Shown: positions 47,405 to 55,848, counted from the first letter of the stretch. The stretch: DNA of 64,000 nt from Streptomyces sp. NBC_01353 (GCF_036237275.1 NZ_CP108352.1:6138001-6202000); one strand, 5' to 3'. Notes: generated by a model from the letters alone, not told the origin. Numbers and translations: made by a program.

Positions 47405-48105
47405 TGCGCGGGCACTCGCGGTGCGAGGGCCGCGAGCCGGTCCACCAGGTCGCCGAACGGCCCGTCGGCCGGCTCGTCGGCGAGGATCCGGACCAGGACG
47501 TCCGCCATCTCCGTGTCGTACGCCGCGCTCACCGCCGCCAGCGCCGCGAAGTCGTGCACCAGCTGCAATTCCAGCTCGGCGCGCGGCACGCGGCGCCCGT
47601 CCAGCCAGATCAGCGCCGTCGACTCGGCCAGCGACACCCAGGAGCGGACGACCAGTTCGAGTCGGGCGGAGGGCTGCTCGACGTCCAGATGGGCCAGGAT
47701 CTGCTCGTAGGCGGCCTGCCGCACCTCGTCGATCATCGCGTTGGTGGTGGAGGAACCCACCGCGGGACCGCCCCGCATCAGCGCCGCGAAACCCGGCCCG
47801 TGCTCGTCCACGAAGTCGAAGAACCGGCCCATCACCCGCAGTAGCCGCGCGCCCAGCGGGCCCTGCGGCGGCTCCAGGAAGCGGGCGGCCAGCTCGTCGG
47901 CCGCCCGCCGCAGCGCCGCCTCGTACAGGCTCTGCTTGCCGGGGAAGTAGTGGTAGACCAACGGCCGCGAGATTCCCGCGGCCGCCGCGATCTCGTCGAT
48001 GGAGACCTCGTCGGGAGAGCGGTGGCTGAACAGCTCGAGAGCCACCCCGATCAGCTGCTGTTTGCGCTCCTCGACGCCCATCCTGCGGCGCACCCCGGTC
48101 GTCAT
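47392..48105 (-). CDS. TetR-family regulator
   Basis: The 237-residue protein carries a TetR HTH (VSIDEIAAAAGISRPLVYHYFPGK) and a long helical domain with FFDFVDEHGPGFAALMRGG. Its last codons overlap the end of the 13-bp tandem repeat. It is divergent, with a 38-bp gap, from a small membrane protein gene, which it may control. Ligand unknown. Confidence 0.92.
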   Translation of the reverse strand: MTTGVRRRMGVEERKQQLIGVALELFSHRSPDEVSIDEIAAAAGISRPLVYHYFPGKQSLYEAALRRAADELAARFLEPPQGPLGARLLRVMGRFFDFVDEHGPGFAALMRGGPAVGSSTTNAMIDEVRQAAYEQILAHLDVEQPSARLELVVRSWVSLAESTALIWLDGRRVPRAELELQLVHDFAALAAVSAAYDTEMADVLVRILADEPADGPFGDLVDRLAALAPRVPAQRLA

Positions 48106-48143
48106 GCGAACAGCCTAACCGCCGTCCGTTACGCTCCCACGAC

Positions 48144-48410
48144 ATGAGCACCTCCGGTTTGAGCCCGAAGCAGGCACGCCAACTGCGGATAGCGGCCGCG
48201 TCCGTTCTGCTGGTCGCCATGGCGGCGGTCCTGGTGATCCGGCTCGCGAGCCGCACGTCCGTCCTCGTCGTCGGCGTGTACGGCCTGGCCATGATCCTCT
48301 GCGGCGTGGTGATCGAACTCTCCCGCAACGGCCGCACGCGCCTGGGCACCTGGCTCCTGGTGGGCGGCCTCTCCGCCGCGCTCGCCTTCGACTGGCTGAT
48401 CCTGCCGTAG
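48144..48410 (+). CDS. Small three-helix membrane protein
   Basis: An 88-residue protein with three hydrophobic segments (LRIAAASVLLVAMAAVLVIRL, VLVVGVYGLAMILCGVVI, GTWLLVGGLSAALAFDWLIL). No enzymatic motif is seen and I do not recognise the family. It starts 38 bp from the divergent TetR gene, and no ribosome-binding site is obvious, so translation may be leaderless. Confidence 0.75.
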   Translation: MSTSGLSPKQARQLRIAAASVLLVAMAAVLVIRLASRTSVLVVGVYGLAMILCGVVIELSRNGRTRLGTWLLVGGLSAALAFDWLILP

Positions 48411-48453
48411 GGGATGTCCCGGCCGGCCGGGCCCTGTTCCGGCCCCGCTGCCG

Positions 48454-49446
48454 TCAGGACGCCGCGCGTAGCGAGTGCCCGAGCGGCGAACAGCCGTAGA
48501 AGACCTCACGTCCGCTGCGGTTGCGGGTCAGCAGACCGCCGGCGTGCAGCACCTTGAGATGCTGGCTGACCGCTCCCGGAGTCATGGACAGCCGGCGGGC
48601 GAGGATCGCCGTGGTCGCCGGCTCCGCGAGGGCGACCAGGATCCGGGCCCGGGTGCGGCCGATCAGCGCGTCGAGCGCCTCCGTCGTCGGCACGGCCCCC
48701 TGCTGCCACACCGTGGCCACCCCGGGCGCCGGGTAGATCAGCGTCGGCTGGTACGGCTCGGCCATCACCAAGGTGTCCGGCCAGTGGAAGACGCTCGGCA
48801 CGAGGATCAGACCGTCCCCCCGGAGCGGCCCGCTGCGCCGCCACGCGCGCGTACGGATCCTCAGCCGGCCGTCCCGCCAACCGATGTTCTCGTGCAGGTC
48901 GTTGAACATCGCGGCCGCCCCCTCGCGGGTGAGCTGGCGGGAACGGCGCAGTACCTCCGACTCGAACAGGCCCCGGATCTGCGGCCAGTACGGAGCGAGG
49001 GCCGTGTCCCAGTAGCGGCGCAGCTGCTCGGCGGCGAGCGCCGTACCGGCGACCGGGTCGGCCAGGAACTCCCGTACGGGCGGTGAGTCCGCGGCAGGCA
49101 TCCGGGCGGCTTCCGCCGCCGCCTCGGCCGGGTCCGCCGACGCCACCAGGGCGAGTTCCTCCGCGATGTCCGGCAGCGGCCCGGTCGGCGCAGGGGTGAG
49201 GAAGTCGGCGACGTACGGGCCCAGGGGGGCGAGCGCGAACAGCAGCCGCAGGTCCAGGGAGCGGAGGAGGGGTCGGACGGCCCGGATCCAGGGCAGATGC
49301 AGGGCGTGCCGCCCCGGGTCCTGGAGCATCCTCAGGCTCGCCACCGCCTCGGAGACCGGGGAGAACGCGAAGCGCAGGCGGGCGAGGTCACCGGAGGCGA
49401 ACTCGAACTCCGCGTAGGGCGGTGGGACGGCGGAGGATTCAGGCAC
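48454..49446 (-). CDS. ArsR-type HTH regulator with N-terminal DUF5937-like domain
   Basis: A 330-residue regulator. The C-terminal 80 residues form a winged HTH (EPATTAILARRLSMTPGAVSQHLKVLHAGGLL, then REVFYGCSPLG), while the N-terminal part is helical with FEFASGDLARLRFAFSPVSEAV, typical of a common Streptomyces ArsR-like family. It is divergent from the isochorismatase-fold gene, and a 27-bp inverted repeat lies between them, so autoregulation and control of that gene are likely. Confidence 0.9.
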   Translation of the reverse strand: MPESSAVPPPYAEFEFASGDLARLRFAFSPVSEAVASLRMLQDPGRHALHLPWIRAVRPLLRSLDLRLLFALAPLGPYVADFLTPAPTGPLPDIAEELALVASADPAEAAAEAARMPAADSPPVREFLADPVAGTALAAEQLRRYWDTALAPYWPQIRGLFESEVLRRSRQLTREGAAAMFNDLHENIGWRDGRLRIRTRAWRRSGPLRGDGLILVPSVFHWPDTLVMAEPYQPTLIYPAPGVATVWQQGAVPTTEALDALIGRTRARILVALAEPATTAILARRLSMTPGAVSQHLKVLHAGGLLTRNRSGREVFYGCSPLGHSLRAAS

Positions 49447-49456
49447 AGCTGAAACA

Positions 49457-49483
49457 TTGACCGAGTCGGGCCCGGGTGGTCAA
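49457..49483. promoter_or_regulatory. TTGACC-N15-GGTCAA inverted repeat, candidate ArsR-type operator
   Basis: The two perfect 6-bp arms lie in the 121-bp divergent gap, only 10 bp from the start of the HTH regulator. The inner CGGGCCCGGG adds dyad symmetry. TTGACC could also serve as a -35 element of the rightward gene. Confidence 0.6.
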
Positions 49484-49567
49484 CCATCGTCACCGAGGGC
49501 GGCCGCGCCGCACCGGGGCGACCGGCCGTCCTCACCCCATCTCCCCACCACGGACGAGGACTTGGCC

Positions 49568-50188
49568 ATGACGAACCCCTTCCACCAGCCCCTCACCACC
49601 GACAACGCCGTGCTCCTGCTGGTCGACCACCAGATCGGGCTCTTCACCGGCGTGCGGGACATGGGCGTCGACGAGCTGAAGCACAACGTGGTCGCCCTGG
49701 CCCGGGCGGCCCTGCGGCTGGACATCCCGGTCGTCGTCACCACCACGTCGGCCGACGGCATGTGGGGGCCGCTGATCCCCGAACTCCAGGACGTCCTGCC
49801 CAAGGACCTGGAGGTGTTCGACCGGTCCACGGTGAACGCCTGGCACGACGACCGGGTCCGCGGCGCGGTCGAGGCGGCGGGCCGGGACCGGATCATCGTC
49901 GCCGGGACCTCCTTGGAGGTCTGCGCCGCCCTGCCGGCGATCGCGGCGACCGCCGCCGGCTACACCGCCCATGTCGCCGTGGACGCCTCGGGCACCTTCT
50001 CGGCGGTCAAGCGGGAGACGGGCCTGCTCCGCCTCCAGCAGGCCGGTGTGATCGTGAGCGACTACGCGAGCCTGGTGGTGGAGATGCTCGCCGACAACTC
50101 CCACCCCATCGCGCCGCACGTGTACCAGGACCTCGACATGCCCTTCGCCGCGCTCGTGGGACAGCTCGCCGCCGCCCGCTCCCGCTGA
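49568..50188 (+). CDS. Isochorismatase-fold hydrolase, YcaC-like
   Basis: A 206-residue cysteine hydrolase fold protein. The N-terminus NAVLLLVDHQIGLFTGVRDM contains the catalytic Asp, and AGTSLEVCAALPAIAA contains the Cys. The lysine usually between them is not obvious (VFDRSTVNAWHDD). Overall it resembles YcaC-type proteins, whose substrate is unknown; it is not expected to make dihydroxybenzoate. ATG 49568 gives MTNPFHQPLTTDNAV. The gene is convergent with the oxidoreductase gene, 4 bp apart. Confidence 0.9.
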   Translation: MTNPFHQPLTTDNAVLLLVDHQIGLFTGVRDMGVDELKHNVVALARAALRLDIPVVVTTTSADGMWGPLIPELQDVLPKDLEVFDRSTVNAWHDDRVRGAVEAAGRDRIIVAGTSLEVCAALPAIAATAAGYTAHVAVDASGTFSAVKRETGLLRLQQAGVIVSDYASLVVEMLADNSHPIAPHVYQDLDMPFAALVGQLAAARSR

Positions 50189-50192
50189 ACCG

Positions 50193-51245
50193 CTAGAGGT
50201 CGAGAACCAGCCGTTCTCCGGCGCAGCGCGAGACGCAGATCAGCATCGAGTCGCCGCGCTCCGCGTCGGTGAGCAGCTCGTCGCGATGGTCGATCTCGCC
50301 CTCCAGGACGCGCTGTTGGCAGGTGCCGCAGAAGCCCTGTTCGCAGGAGTACGCGACGCCGGGCAGCTCGGTACGGACCGCGGCGAGCACCGACTGGTCC
50401 GCCGCCACCGTCACCGTACGCCCGGAGCGACGCAGTTCGACCTCGAAGGCGCCGCCGCCGGCCGTCGCGGCGGGGGAGAAGCGCTCCAGATGCGGGGTCC
50501 GGCCCGCCGGCATCGCGGCGGTCACCGCGTCCATCAGTCCGTCCGGACCGCAGCAGTACACCGCCGTCTCCTCGGGGACCTCGGCGAGGAATCCGAGCTC
50601 CGGAAGGCCGGACTCGTCCTCGGCCACCACCGTCACCCGGGAGCCGCCGAGCTTCTCGATCTCGTCTAGGTACGGCAGGGTGGCGCGGCTGCGGCCGCAG
50701 TACAGCAGCCGCCAGTCGGCGCCCGTCACCTCCGCCGCGTGCAGCATGGGCAGCACGGGTGTGATGCCGATGCCTCCCGCCACGAAGACGTACGCGGGGG
50801 AGTCGACGAGCGGGAAGCGGTTGCGCGGCCCGCGGATCTCGATCTCCGTGCCCTCGTGGAGCTGTTCGTGCACCTCGCGCGAGCCGCCCCGGCCGTCCTC
50901 GATCAGCCGGGTCGCCACCGTGTACGTGTCGGTGTCGGCCGGGTCCCCGCACAGCGAGTACTGGCGCACCAGACCGGACGGCAGCACCAGGTCGACATGG
51001 GCGCCGGGCTGCCAGGCCGGCAGGCCGGTGCCTTCGAGGCGGAGCCGGACCACGCACTCGGCGGGTTCGGTGCGCTCCGTGACCAGGACCTTCCTGGTCA
51101 CGGTCGCGAGGCGGCCGCGGCCCGAGGTCGGCTCGTCGAGGGCGGGCATCGGCCATAGTGGGGCGGCGTTGATCCGGCGGCGCATGGCGCGCTTGGCGAG
51201 GACCGCGGCCCCGGCGACCAGGACGACGGTACGCAGTCGGGGCAT
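50193..51245 (-). CDS. Ferredoxin-NADP reductase-type oxygenase reductase with 2Fe-2S domain
   Basis: A 350-residue phthalate-dioxygenase-reductase-like flavoprotein. Order: a hydrophobic N-terminus of about 20 residues, an FMN/FAD barrel (LVRQYSLCGDPADTDTYTVA), an NAD-binding domain (VFVAGGIGITPVLPMLHAA, YCCGPDGLMDAV), and a C-terminal plant-type 2Fe-2S ferredoxin domain (YSCEQGFCGTCQQRVLEG plus a distal LICVSRC). It passes electrons from NAD(P)H to an oxygenase. The gene starts 2 bp after the end of the putative di-iron protein gene, its likely partner. Confidence 0.95.
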   Translation of the reverse strand: MPRLRTVVLVAGAAVLAKRAMRRRINAAPLWPMPALDEPTSGRGRLATVTRKVLVTERTEPAECVVRLRLEGTGLPAWQPGAHVDLVLPSGLVRQYSLCGDPADTDTYTVATRLIEDGRGGSREVHEQLHEGTEIEIRGPRNRFPLVDSPAYVFVAGGIGITPVLPMLHAAEVTGADWRLLYCGRSRATLPYLDEIEKLGGSRVTVVAEDESGLPELGFLAEVPEETAVYCCGPDGLMDAVTAAMPAGRTPHLERFSPAATAGGGAFEVELRRSGRTVTVAADQSVLAAVRTELPGVAYSCEQGFCGTCQQRVLEGEIDHRDELLTDAERGDSMLICVSRCAGERLVLDL

Positions 51246-51247
51246 GG

Positions 51248-52132
51248 TCAGCGACCTCCGTTGGCGCCGGGGGAGTTGGCCAGATAGGCGACTGCCTGGG
51301 CGGTGTTCCCCTCCTGGGAGGGGTGGTAGGCGCGGCTGAGGTAGCGGGGGATGGCCCGGAGCAGGTCGGGCGTGGACGGCAGCACGCCCTCCCGGCCCTT
51401 GCGGACGAGCTGGCCGACCGACGCCTTGCCGTCGATGAGGGTGGGGTCGTTCTCCATGAAGAAGCGGGTGCCGCGCTGCCAGAGGAAGACCATCGCGGTG
51501 AAGGCGGTGGCCCAGGTGCGGGCGCGCCGCCGGTAGCCGCCGTCGAGGTGCAGGAACAGCTCGAAGGCGACGGAGCGGTGCTCGACCTCCTCGGCACCGT
51601 GCCAGCGCAACAGGTCCAGCATCGTCGGGTCGGCACCCCTGCGGTCGAGCTCCTCGGCGTTGAGGACCCAGTTGCCGAGGAAGGCGGTGTAGTGCTCGAT
51701 GGCGGCGATGAGCGCGACCCGCTCCATCAGCCACCAGCGGCGCGCCCGGCCGGGCGGCAGGGTCCGGTCGCCGAGCAGCTTCTCGAAGAACCAGTCGACC
51801 TGGGCGGTGTACGGCGTGGGGTCCAGACCGAGCTTCTTGAGGTGCGGGAGCACGTCGTCGTGCGCCTGGGAGTGCACGGCTTCCTGGCCGATGAAGCCGA
51901 TGACGTCCGCACGCAGCCGGTCGTCGGTGATGAAGGGGAGCACCTGCTTGTAGACGTGCACGAACCAGCGTTCGCCGGCCGGGAGCAGCAGGTGCAGCAC
52001 GTTGATGGTGTGGGTGGTGAACGGGTCGCCGGGAACCCAGTGGAGCGGGGTCTCCTCCCAGTCGAAGGAGACCTTTCGGGCCTTGAGTTCGATGTGCTCC
52101 GACGCCACCGGTGCAGGCTGCGTATTAGACAT
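51248..52132 (-). CDS. PF10118-like metal-dependent, ferritin-like di-iron protein
   Basis: A 294-residue protein annotated in relatives as a metal-dependent hydrolase. The sequence has a four-helix pattern of likely metal ligands: ERWFVHVYKQVL, IGQEAVHSQAHDD, AIEHYTAFLGNW and HGAEEVEHRSVAFE, i.e. Glu/His-x-x-His repeats as in ferritin-like di-iron enzymes. With the adjacent ferredoxin-type reductase this suggests a two-component oxygenase or desaturase acting on a lipid or hydrophobic substrate. That function is inference. The ATG at 52132 may be leaderless (see the promoter at 52139-52166). Confidence 0.85.
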   Translation of the reverse strand: MSNTQPAPVASEHIELKARKVSFDWEETPLHWVPGDPFTTHTINVLHLLLPAGERWFVHVYKQVLPFITDDRLRADVIGFIGQEAVHSQAHDDVLPHLKKLGLDPTPYTAQVDWFFEKLLGDRTLPPGRARRWWLMERVALIAAIEHYTAFLGNWVLNAEELDRRGADPTMLDLLRWHGAEEVEHRSVAFELFLHLDGGYRRRARTWATAFTAMVFLWQRGTRFFMENDPTLIDGKASVGQLVRKGREGVLPSTPDLLRAIPRYLSRAYHPSQEGNTAQAVAYLANSPGANGGR

Positions 52133-52138
52133 GACGTC

Positions 52139-52166
52139 AATGTACTGAAGAGTAAGCAGTTGGCAA
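52139..52166 (-). promoter_or_regulatory. Likely promoter of the di-iron protein/reductase operon
   Basis: On the minus strand TTGCCA and TACATT are separated by 16 bp. The -10 ends 6 bases before the ATG at 52132, so transcription would begin at or close to the start codon, giving a leaderless mRNA. TGACGTCA, a perfect 8-bp palindrome, covers 52132-52139 between -10 and start. Confidence 0.55.
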
Positions 52167-52241
52167 CAGGCTCGTGCATGCGGAATCTTCGGGCTGGGAC
52201 GGCGACTTGCCGCGCCGCCCTCGTCGAGTGGGCAGCGTCGC

Positions 52242-54167
52242 CTACCGCAGCGCGCCCACCTTCGCGCCGTCCTCCAGCGTGCCGTTCAGGTCCGCCCGGG
52301 TCCCTGCCTTCGCCTTCACCGCGAGCAGCCTGCCCTCCGTCTCGCCCTTCACCCCGCCCGTGGTGCGCAGGGACGCGAATTCCTCGCTGCCGGCGGCCAG
52401 GACGTACCACTGCCCGCTCTTCGCCTGCCAGAGCACCCCGGAGAGGACCCGTGGCTCGCGCGCCCCGCACGCCGGGGACTCCTCGGCCTTCGCCACGACG
52501 GCCGCCGTCCCGCCGGGCGCCGGGACCGCGAACTGGGCGAGCACCCTGCTGCCCGTGCCCCGCCAGGTCTCCGCCCTGGTGCACAGCCAGGCCGCCCGGC
52601 CCCCGTCCTCCGGCAGCCGCTGGGTGGCGAACTGCCAGGCGTTGACCGCTCGCACCCCGTGCGAGCGGACGGTCGCCAACTGGCAGGCCGTCCGTGCCCA
52701 CGCCGCCCGGGCCGCCGCCCCCGTCCCGTCCACCGGTGCGGCGGTCGGCGGCCCCGAGGTCAGCCGGGCCGGCACCAGCTCGCCCAGATCGGTCAGCAGC
52801 CGCAATCCCGTCGCGTCCCGCACCTGGAGCGTGTTCCACACCGAGCAGCCCCGCGCCTGCGCCGGGCTGAGCATCACACTTGTCACCCCGTGCCGGTCGC
52901 GCTCCAGCCGCCAGGGCTCCTTCGTGGGCGCCAGCAGGTCCCGTACCGCCGTCTCCCGTACCCAAGGGGCCGTCAGATAACGGACGTTCGCCGTGGTGCG
53001 GGAGACGACGAGGGCCGCCGAGCCGACCGCGTCCGCCCCGTCCGTCCGCGCGAAGTCCAGCGCCGCCCCGCCCGTCCCCGTCCCTACGGCCGGTTCCGCG
53101 TACCGCACCGCCCGAAGCCCGTCGTGGAACACCACCACACGCGACCCGTCGACCTCCCCCGCGAACAGCAGCTGCGACGGACCCATCGGCGGCCCCACCG
53201 GCGTCCCGGGCGTCGCCGAGGACCGCACCGAACCGCCTGGCCGCGCCCAGACCGCCAGCGCCCGCCGCAGCAGGGCCCGGTCGCCGGTCAGACCGCCGCG
53301 CGCCGGCCACACCGAGAAGTCCGTACGCGCCGAGCTCCGCCAGAACCCCGCGGGGACCCGCTTCAGCGTCGCCGGGTCGAGCGCCGCCTCGGCCGCCGGA
53401 TTGCGCGCGTACGAAGGCGCCGCAGCACCGTTTCTCCCCCAACCCTCCCCGGGCAGACCGAGCAGCGTCCCGCAGACCACCACGGCCGCCGCCGCGGCGA
53501 GCGCGGCCTTGACATGCTGGCGGCGGCGCATCAGATCCGTCGGCCGGGCCTGCAGCGAGCACGGATCGAACTCGGGCGAGTCGAGCAGGGCGTACAGCGC
53601 CTCGACGCCGTCCGCCTCCTCCAGCGCGACCCTCGCGCCCTCCTCCGGGACCCCCGCCGCAGCGAGCACCCGCAGCACCTCCGGGTCGCCCTGCCGCTCC
53701 AGACCCCGCAGCACGTACACCGCGCGCGCCGGCCCGGACAGCGCGGAGAGCCGCTGGTCCAGGGCCAGTTCGTCGGCGCCGCCGGCACGCGGGAACAGCC
53801 GCAGCCCCCACACGTGCGGCAGCAGCGGCGGGAACTGGGCCCGTCGCGGCAGCGCCCGGCGCCGCAGCGGCAGCCCCGCGATCAGCGCCTGCCGCAGCAC
53901 CTCGCCCCGTACGTACGCGTACCCGGGGTCGACGGCGTCCTCGGTACGGCGCGGTCCGGGGATGCCGGCACCGGACGTCCGCCTGCGCGGCAGCGACCCC
54001 TGGACCAGCGCGTGTGCTGTCAGCACCCGGCGGTTGCGCCCCAGCGAGGGCGGCAGTACGAGGTAGGCGATCCGGACCAGCCGCGGATAGTGCTCGACGA
54101 GCGCGGCCTCGGCCTGTTCGACATCGACCGGGCCGAGGGGGGAGGGGGCGAGTTCCTGGGTGCTCAC
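52242..54167 (-). CDS. Degenerate ECF-sigma-like protein fused to a membrane anchor and extracytoplasmic domain
   Basis: A 641-residue protein. Residues 15-55 (VEHYPRLVRIAYLVLPPSLG...RRVLTAHALVQ) resemble sigma region 2. Residues around 145-185 (LSALSGPARAVYVLRGLERQGDPEVLRVLAAAGV) resemble region 4, but both lack recognisable DNA-binding segments. A single membrane helix (HVKAALAAAAAVVVCGTLLGLP) follows near 217-237. The remaining 400 residues are predicted extracytoplasmic. I do not know the family's function; the layout suggests a membrane-bound regulatory or scaffold protein. GTG 54167 lacks a clear ribosome-binding site. Confidence 0.75.
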   Translation of the reverse strand: MSTQELAPSPLGPVDVEQAEAALVEHYPRLVRIAYLVLPPSLGRNRRVLTAHALVQGSLPRRRTSGAGIPGPRRTEDAVDPGYAYVRGEVLRQALIAGLPLRRRALPRRAQFPPLLPHVWGLRLFPRAGGADELALDQRLSALSGPARAVYVLRGLERQGDPEVLRVLAAAGVPEEGARVALEEADGVEALYALLDSPEFDPCSLQARPTDLMRRRQHVKAALAAAAAVVVCGTLLGLPGEGWGRNGAAAPSYARNPAAEAALDPATLKRVPAGFWRSSARTDFSVWPARGGLTGDRALLRRALAVWARPGGSVRSSATPGTPVGPPMGPSQLLFAGEVDGSRVVVFHDGLRAVRYAEPAVGTGTGGAALDFARTDGADAVGSAALVVSRTTANVRYLTAPWVRETAVRDLLAPTKEPWRLERDRHGVTSVMLSPAQARGCSVWNTLQVRDATGLRLLTDLGELVPARLTSGPPTAAPVDGTGAAARAAWARTACQLATVRSHGVRAVNAWQFATQRLPEDGGRAAWLCTRAETWRGTGSRVLAQFAVPAPGGTAAVVAKAEESPACGAREPRVLSGVLWQAKSGQWYVLAAGSEEFASLRTTGGVKGETEGRLLAVKAKAGTRADLNGTLEDGAKVGALR

Positions 54168-54209
54168 GTTCAGCAGAACGAGCGAATCATCCGATGGTCA
54201 CCCCGGTGG

Positions 54210-54443
54210 TCAACCCGGTCGGACGGCCCCGCTCCGGATCCCCCGGAGTGCGGATTCCAGCCGGTCGCGGGCCTCGGTCTGGGTGGCGATTCGTTCGTTG
54301 AGGACCGCCAGCCGTTCCAGCGCGACCCGCAAGCCCTTGTCCGAACGCGGTGCGGCAGCCACATCGCCGTCCAGGCACGGCAGGAACACGCGGACGTCTT
54401 CCAGGGTGAGCCCGGCGGACAGCAGGTGGCGGTGGGGCGCTGT
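54210..54443 (-). pseudogene. MerR-family regulator remnant (C-terminal part only)
   Basis: On the minus strand a frame without a start codon encodes about 77 residues, HRHLLSAGLTLEDVRVFLP, then CLDGDV, RSDKGLRVALERLAVLNERI and a coiled-coil-like tail ending SGAVRPG. This matches the end of the HTH-linker helix and the dimerisation helix of Streptomyces MerR proteins. The first 45 residues, including the DNA-binding helix-turn-helix, are missing; TGA at 54444-54446 stops the frame upstream. The only nearby ATGs (54456, 54447) are in another frame. A deletion or frameshift is likely. Confidence 0.75.
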
Positions 54444-54517
54444 TCATGCCGGTCATCTTGCAACCCTGCCGCCGGCGGCAAGGTCAACTCCGGATGGGTA
54501 TGGTCGGCCCCCGGACC

Positions 54518-55318
54518 TCACGCGTCGTACACCGTCAGCCGCTCGCGGATCACGGCCGTCACCTCGTCCGGGACGCCCAGCCCCTCCCGTACGTACTTCT
54601 CCATCGAGCCGTGCCGCACCGCCACCTCGTCGAGCGCCGCCTCCAGGTACTCCGGTACGACCCCGATCAGCGCGAGCGCCAGCTCCGGGTCGCCGCCCTG
54701 CGCCGTGAACCCCTCGATCATCGGCGCGAAGGCCTGCCGGACGGCCGGGTTGACCGACAGATACTCCGCCATGACCGTCTCCTCGTCCGCGCCGAGCAGC
54801 GACAGCACGATCGTCGCCGCCCAGCCGGTGCGGTCCTTGCCGGCCGTGCAGTGGAAGAGCAGCGGACCGGCGTGCGGATCACCCAGCTCGCCGAGGAAGG
54901 CCCGATAGGACGCGCGCGCGGAATCGGAGCTCACGAAGGCCCGGTAGGTCCGGCGGAAGGCCTCCTGCGCCCGGCCCTCGCCGAGGTACCTGTCGGCCAG
55001 CGCCGGGTCGGTCAGCAGCTGCTTGAGCCGGGCGGCGGGCGGCAGGCCACTGGTGGCGAGATGGTCGGCGAGCACGTCCGCGACGAGCACCCGCCCGCCC
55101 GGCGGAAGGTGGTCGGGCCGGTCGGCGCGTTCGTTCTCGGTGCGGAAGTCCACGACCGTACGGACCCCGAGCGCCGCCACCGCGGGTTCGGCGGGGTCGA
55201 GTCGGTCGAGCTGGGCGGAGCGGAAGACCCGGCCCTCGCGGACGCTGCGCCCCTCGCCGAGGGGGAGGGAGCCGAGGTCCCGGAGGTTGGCGACGGTGGC
55301 GGCGGGGATGGCGGGCAT
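54518..55318 (-). CDS. Tyrosine/serine-type protein phosphatase (PF13350-like)
   Basis: A 266-residue dual-specificity-type phosphatase of the actinobacterial PtpB-like family. The signature loop HCTAGKDRTGWA holds the Cys and Arg of CX5R. The N-terminus NLRDLGSLPLGEGRSVREGRVFRSAQL is the family signature. It could dephosphorylate proteins or phosphoinositides. ATG 55318 has GGAGGAG 9 bases upstream; the frame continues to 55657 without support. Divergent from the lipoprotein gene. Confidence 0.93.
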   Translation of the reverse strand: MPAIPAATVANLRDLGSLPLGEGRSVREGRVFRSAQLDRLDPAEPAVAALGVRTVVDFRTENERADRPDHLPPGGRVLVADVLADHLATSGLPPAARLKQLLTDPALADRYLGEGRAQEAFRRTYRAFVSSDSARASYRAFLGELGDPHAGPLLFHCTAGKDRTGWAATIVLSLLGADEETVMAEYLSVNPAVRQAFAPMIEGFTAQGGDPELALALIGVVPEYLEAALDEVAVRHGSMEKYVREGLGVPDEVTAVIRERLTVYDA

Positions 55319-55412
55319 GGCGTCGACTCCTCCATATCGGTACCTATCGGACAAGACCGTAGCTGATCGGATTTCGCTTCTCCCGGCGCGACCGGGCGGG
55401 CAGGATGGGCGG

Positions 55413-55826
55413 ATGCTGATGCGTACGCGACGAACGGTGGCGGTGGCGGTGCTCGTGATGCTGGCGGGGTGCGCGTCCACGCCCGAAGAGGCGAGCGGGA
55501 CCTTGGAGCAGATCGCCACGAAGGCGGAGTGCGCGCCGGACGTCCAGACGGACGCGGCCGAGCTGCGCCAGGCGAAGTGCGCGACGGACGACGGGACGTA
55601 CGTCCTGACCACCTTCGCGACCGACCGGGGCCAGCGCGAGTGGCTCAACCAGGCCAAGGACTACGGCGGTTCGTATCTCGTCGGCCGCAAGTGGACCGTG
55701 TCGGGCGACACGGGGACCGTGGAGAAGGTACGCGAACGGCTCGGCGGTCAGGTCGAGACCACCGAGCCGCACGGGTCGCACACGCCCCAATCGCCGCACG
55801 CGTCACACTCCGCCGGACACCACTAG
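55413..55826 (+). CDS. Small lipoprotein
   Basis: A 137-residue exported protein with a lipobox (VLVMLAGC, Cys near residue 21) and a mature domain containing a Cys pair (KAECAPDV, RQAKCATDD) that may form a disulfide. The C-terminus is His/Ser-rich (PHASHSAGHH), perhaps binding metal. No family recognised. ATG 55413 or 55419 is the start. A bidirectional stem-loop follows. Confidence 0.8.
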   Translation: MLMRTRRTVAVAVLVMLAGCASTPEEASGTLEQIATKAECAPDVQTDAAELRQAKCATDDGTYVLTTFATDRGQREWLNQAKDYGGSYLVGRKWTVSGDTGTVEKVRERLGGQVETTEPHGSHTPQSPHASHSAGHH

Positions 55827-55848
55827 GGCACGACCAGGGCACCACTGA

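Noticed and set aside
54187-54456. An alternative frame (ATG 54456) through the MerR remnant
   Set aside because: Its product is Pro/Arg/Gly-rich with no similarity to MerR; the other frame clearly carries the MerR sequence.
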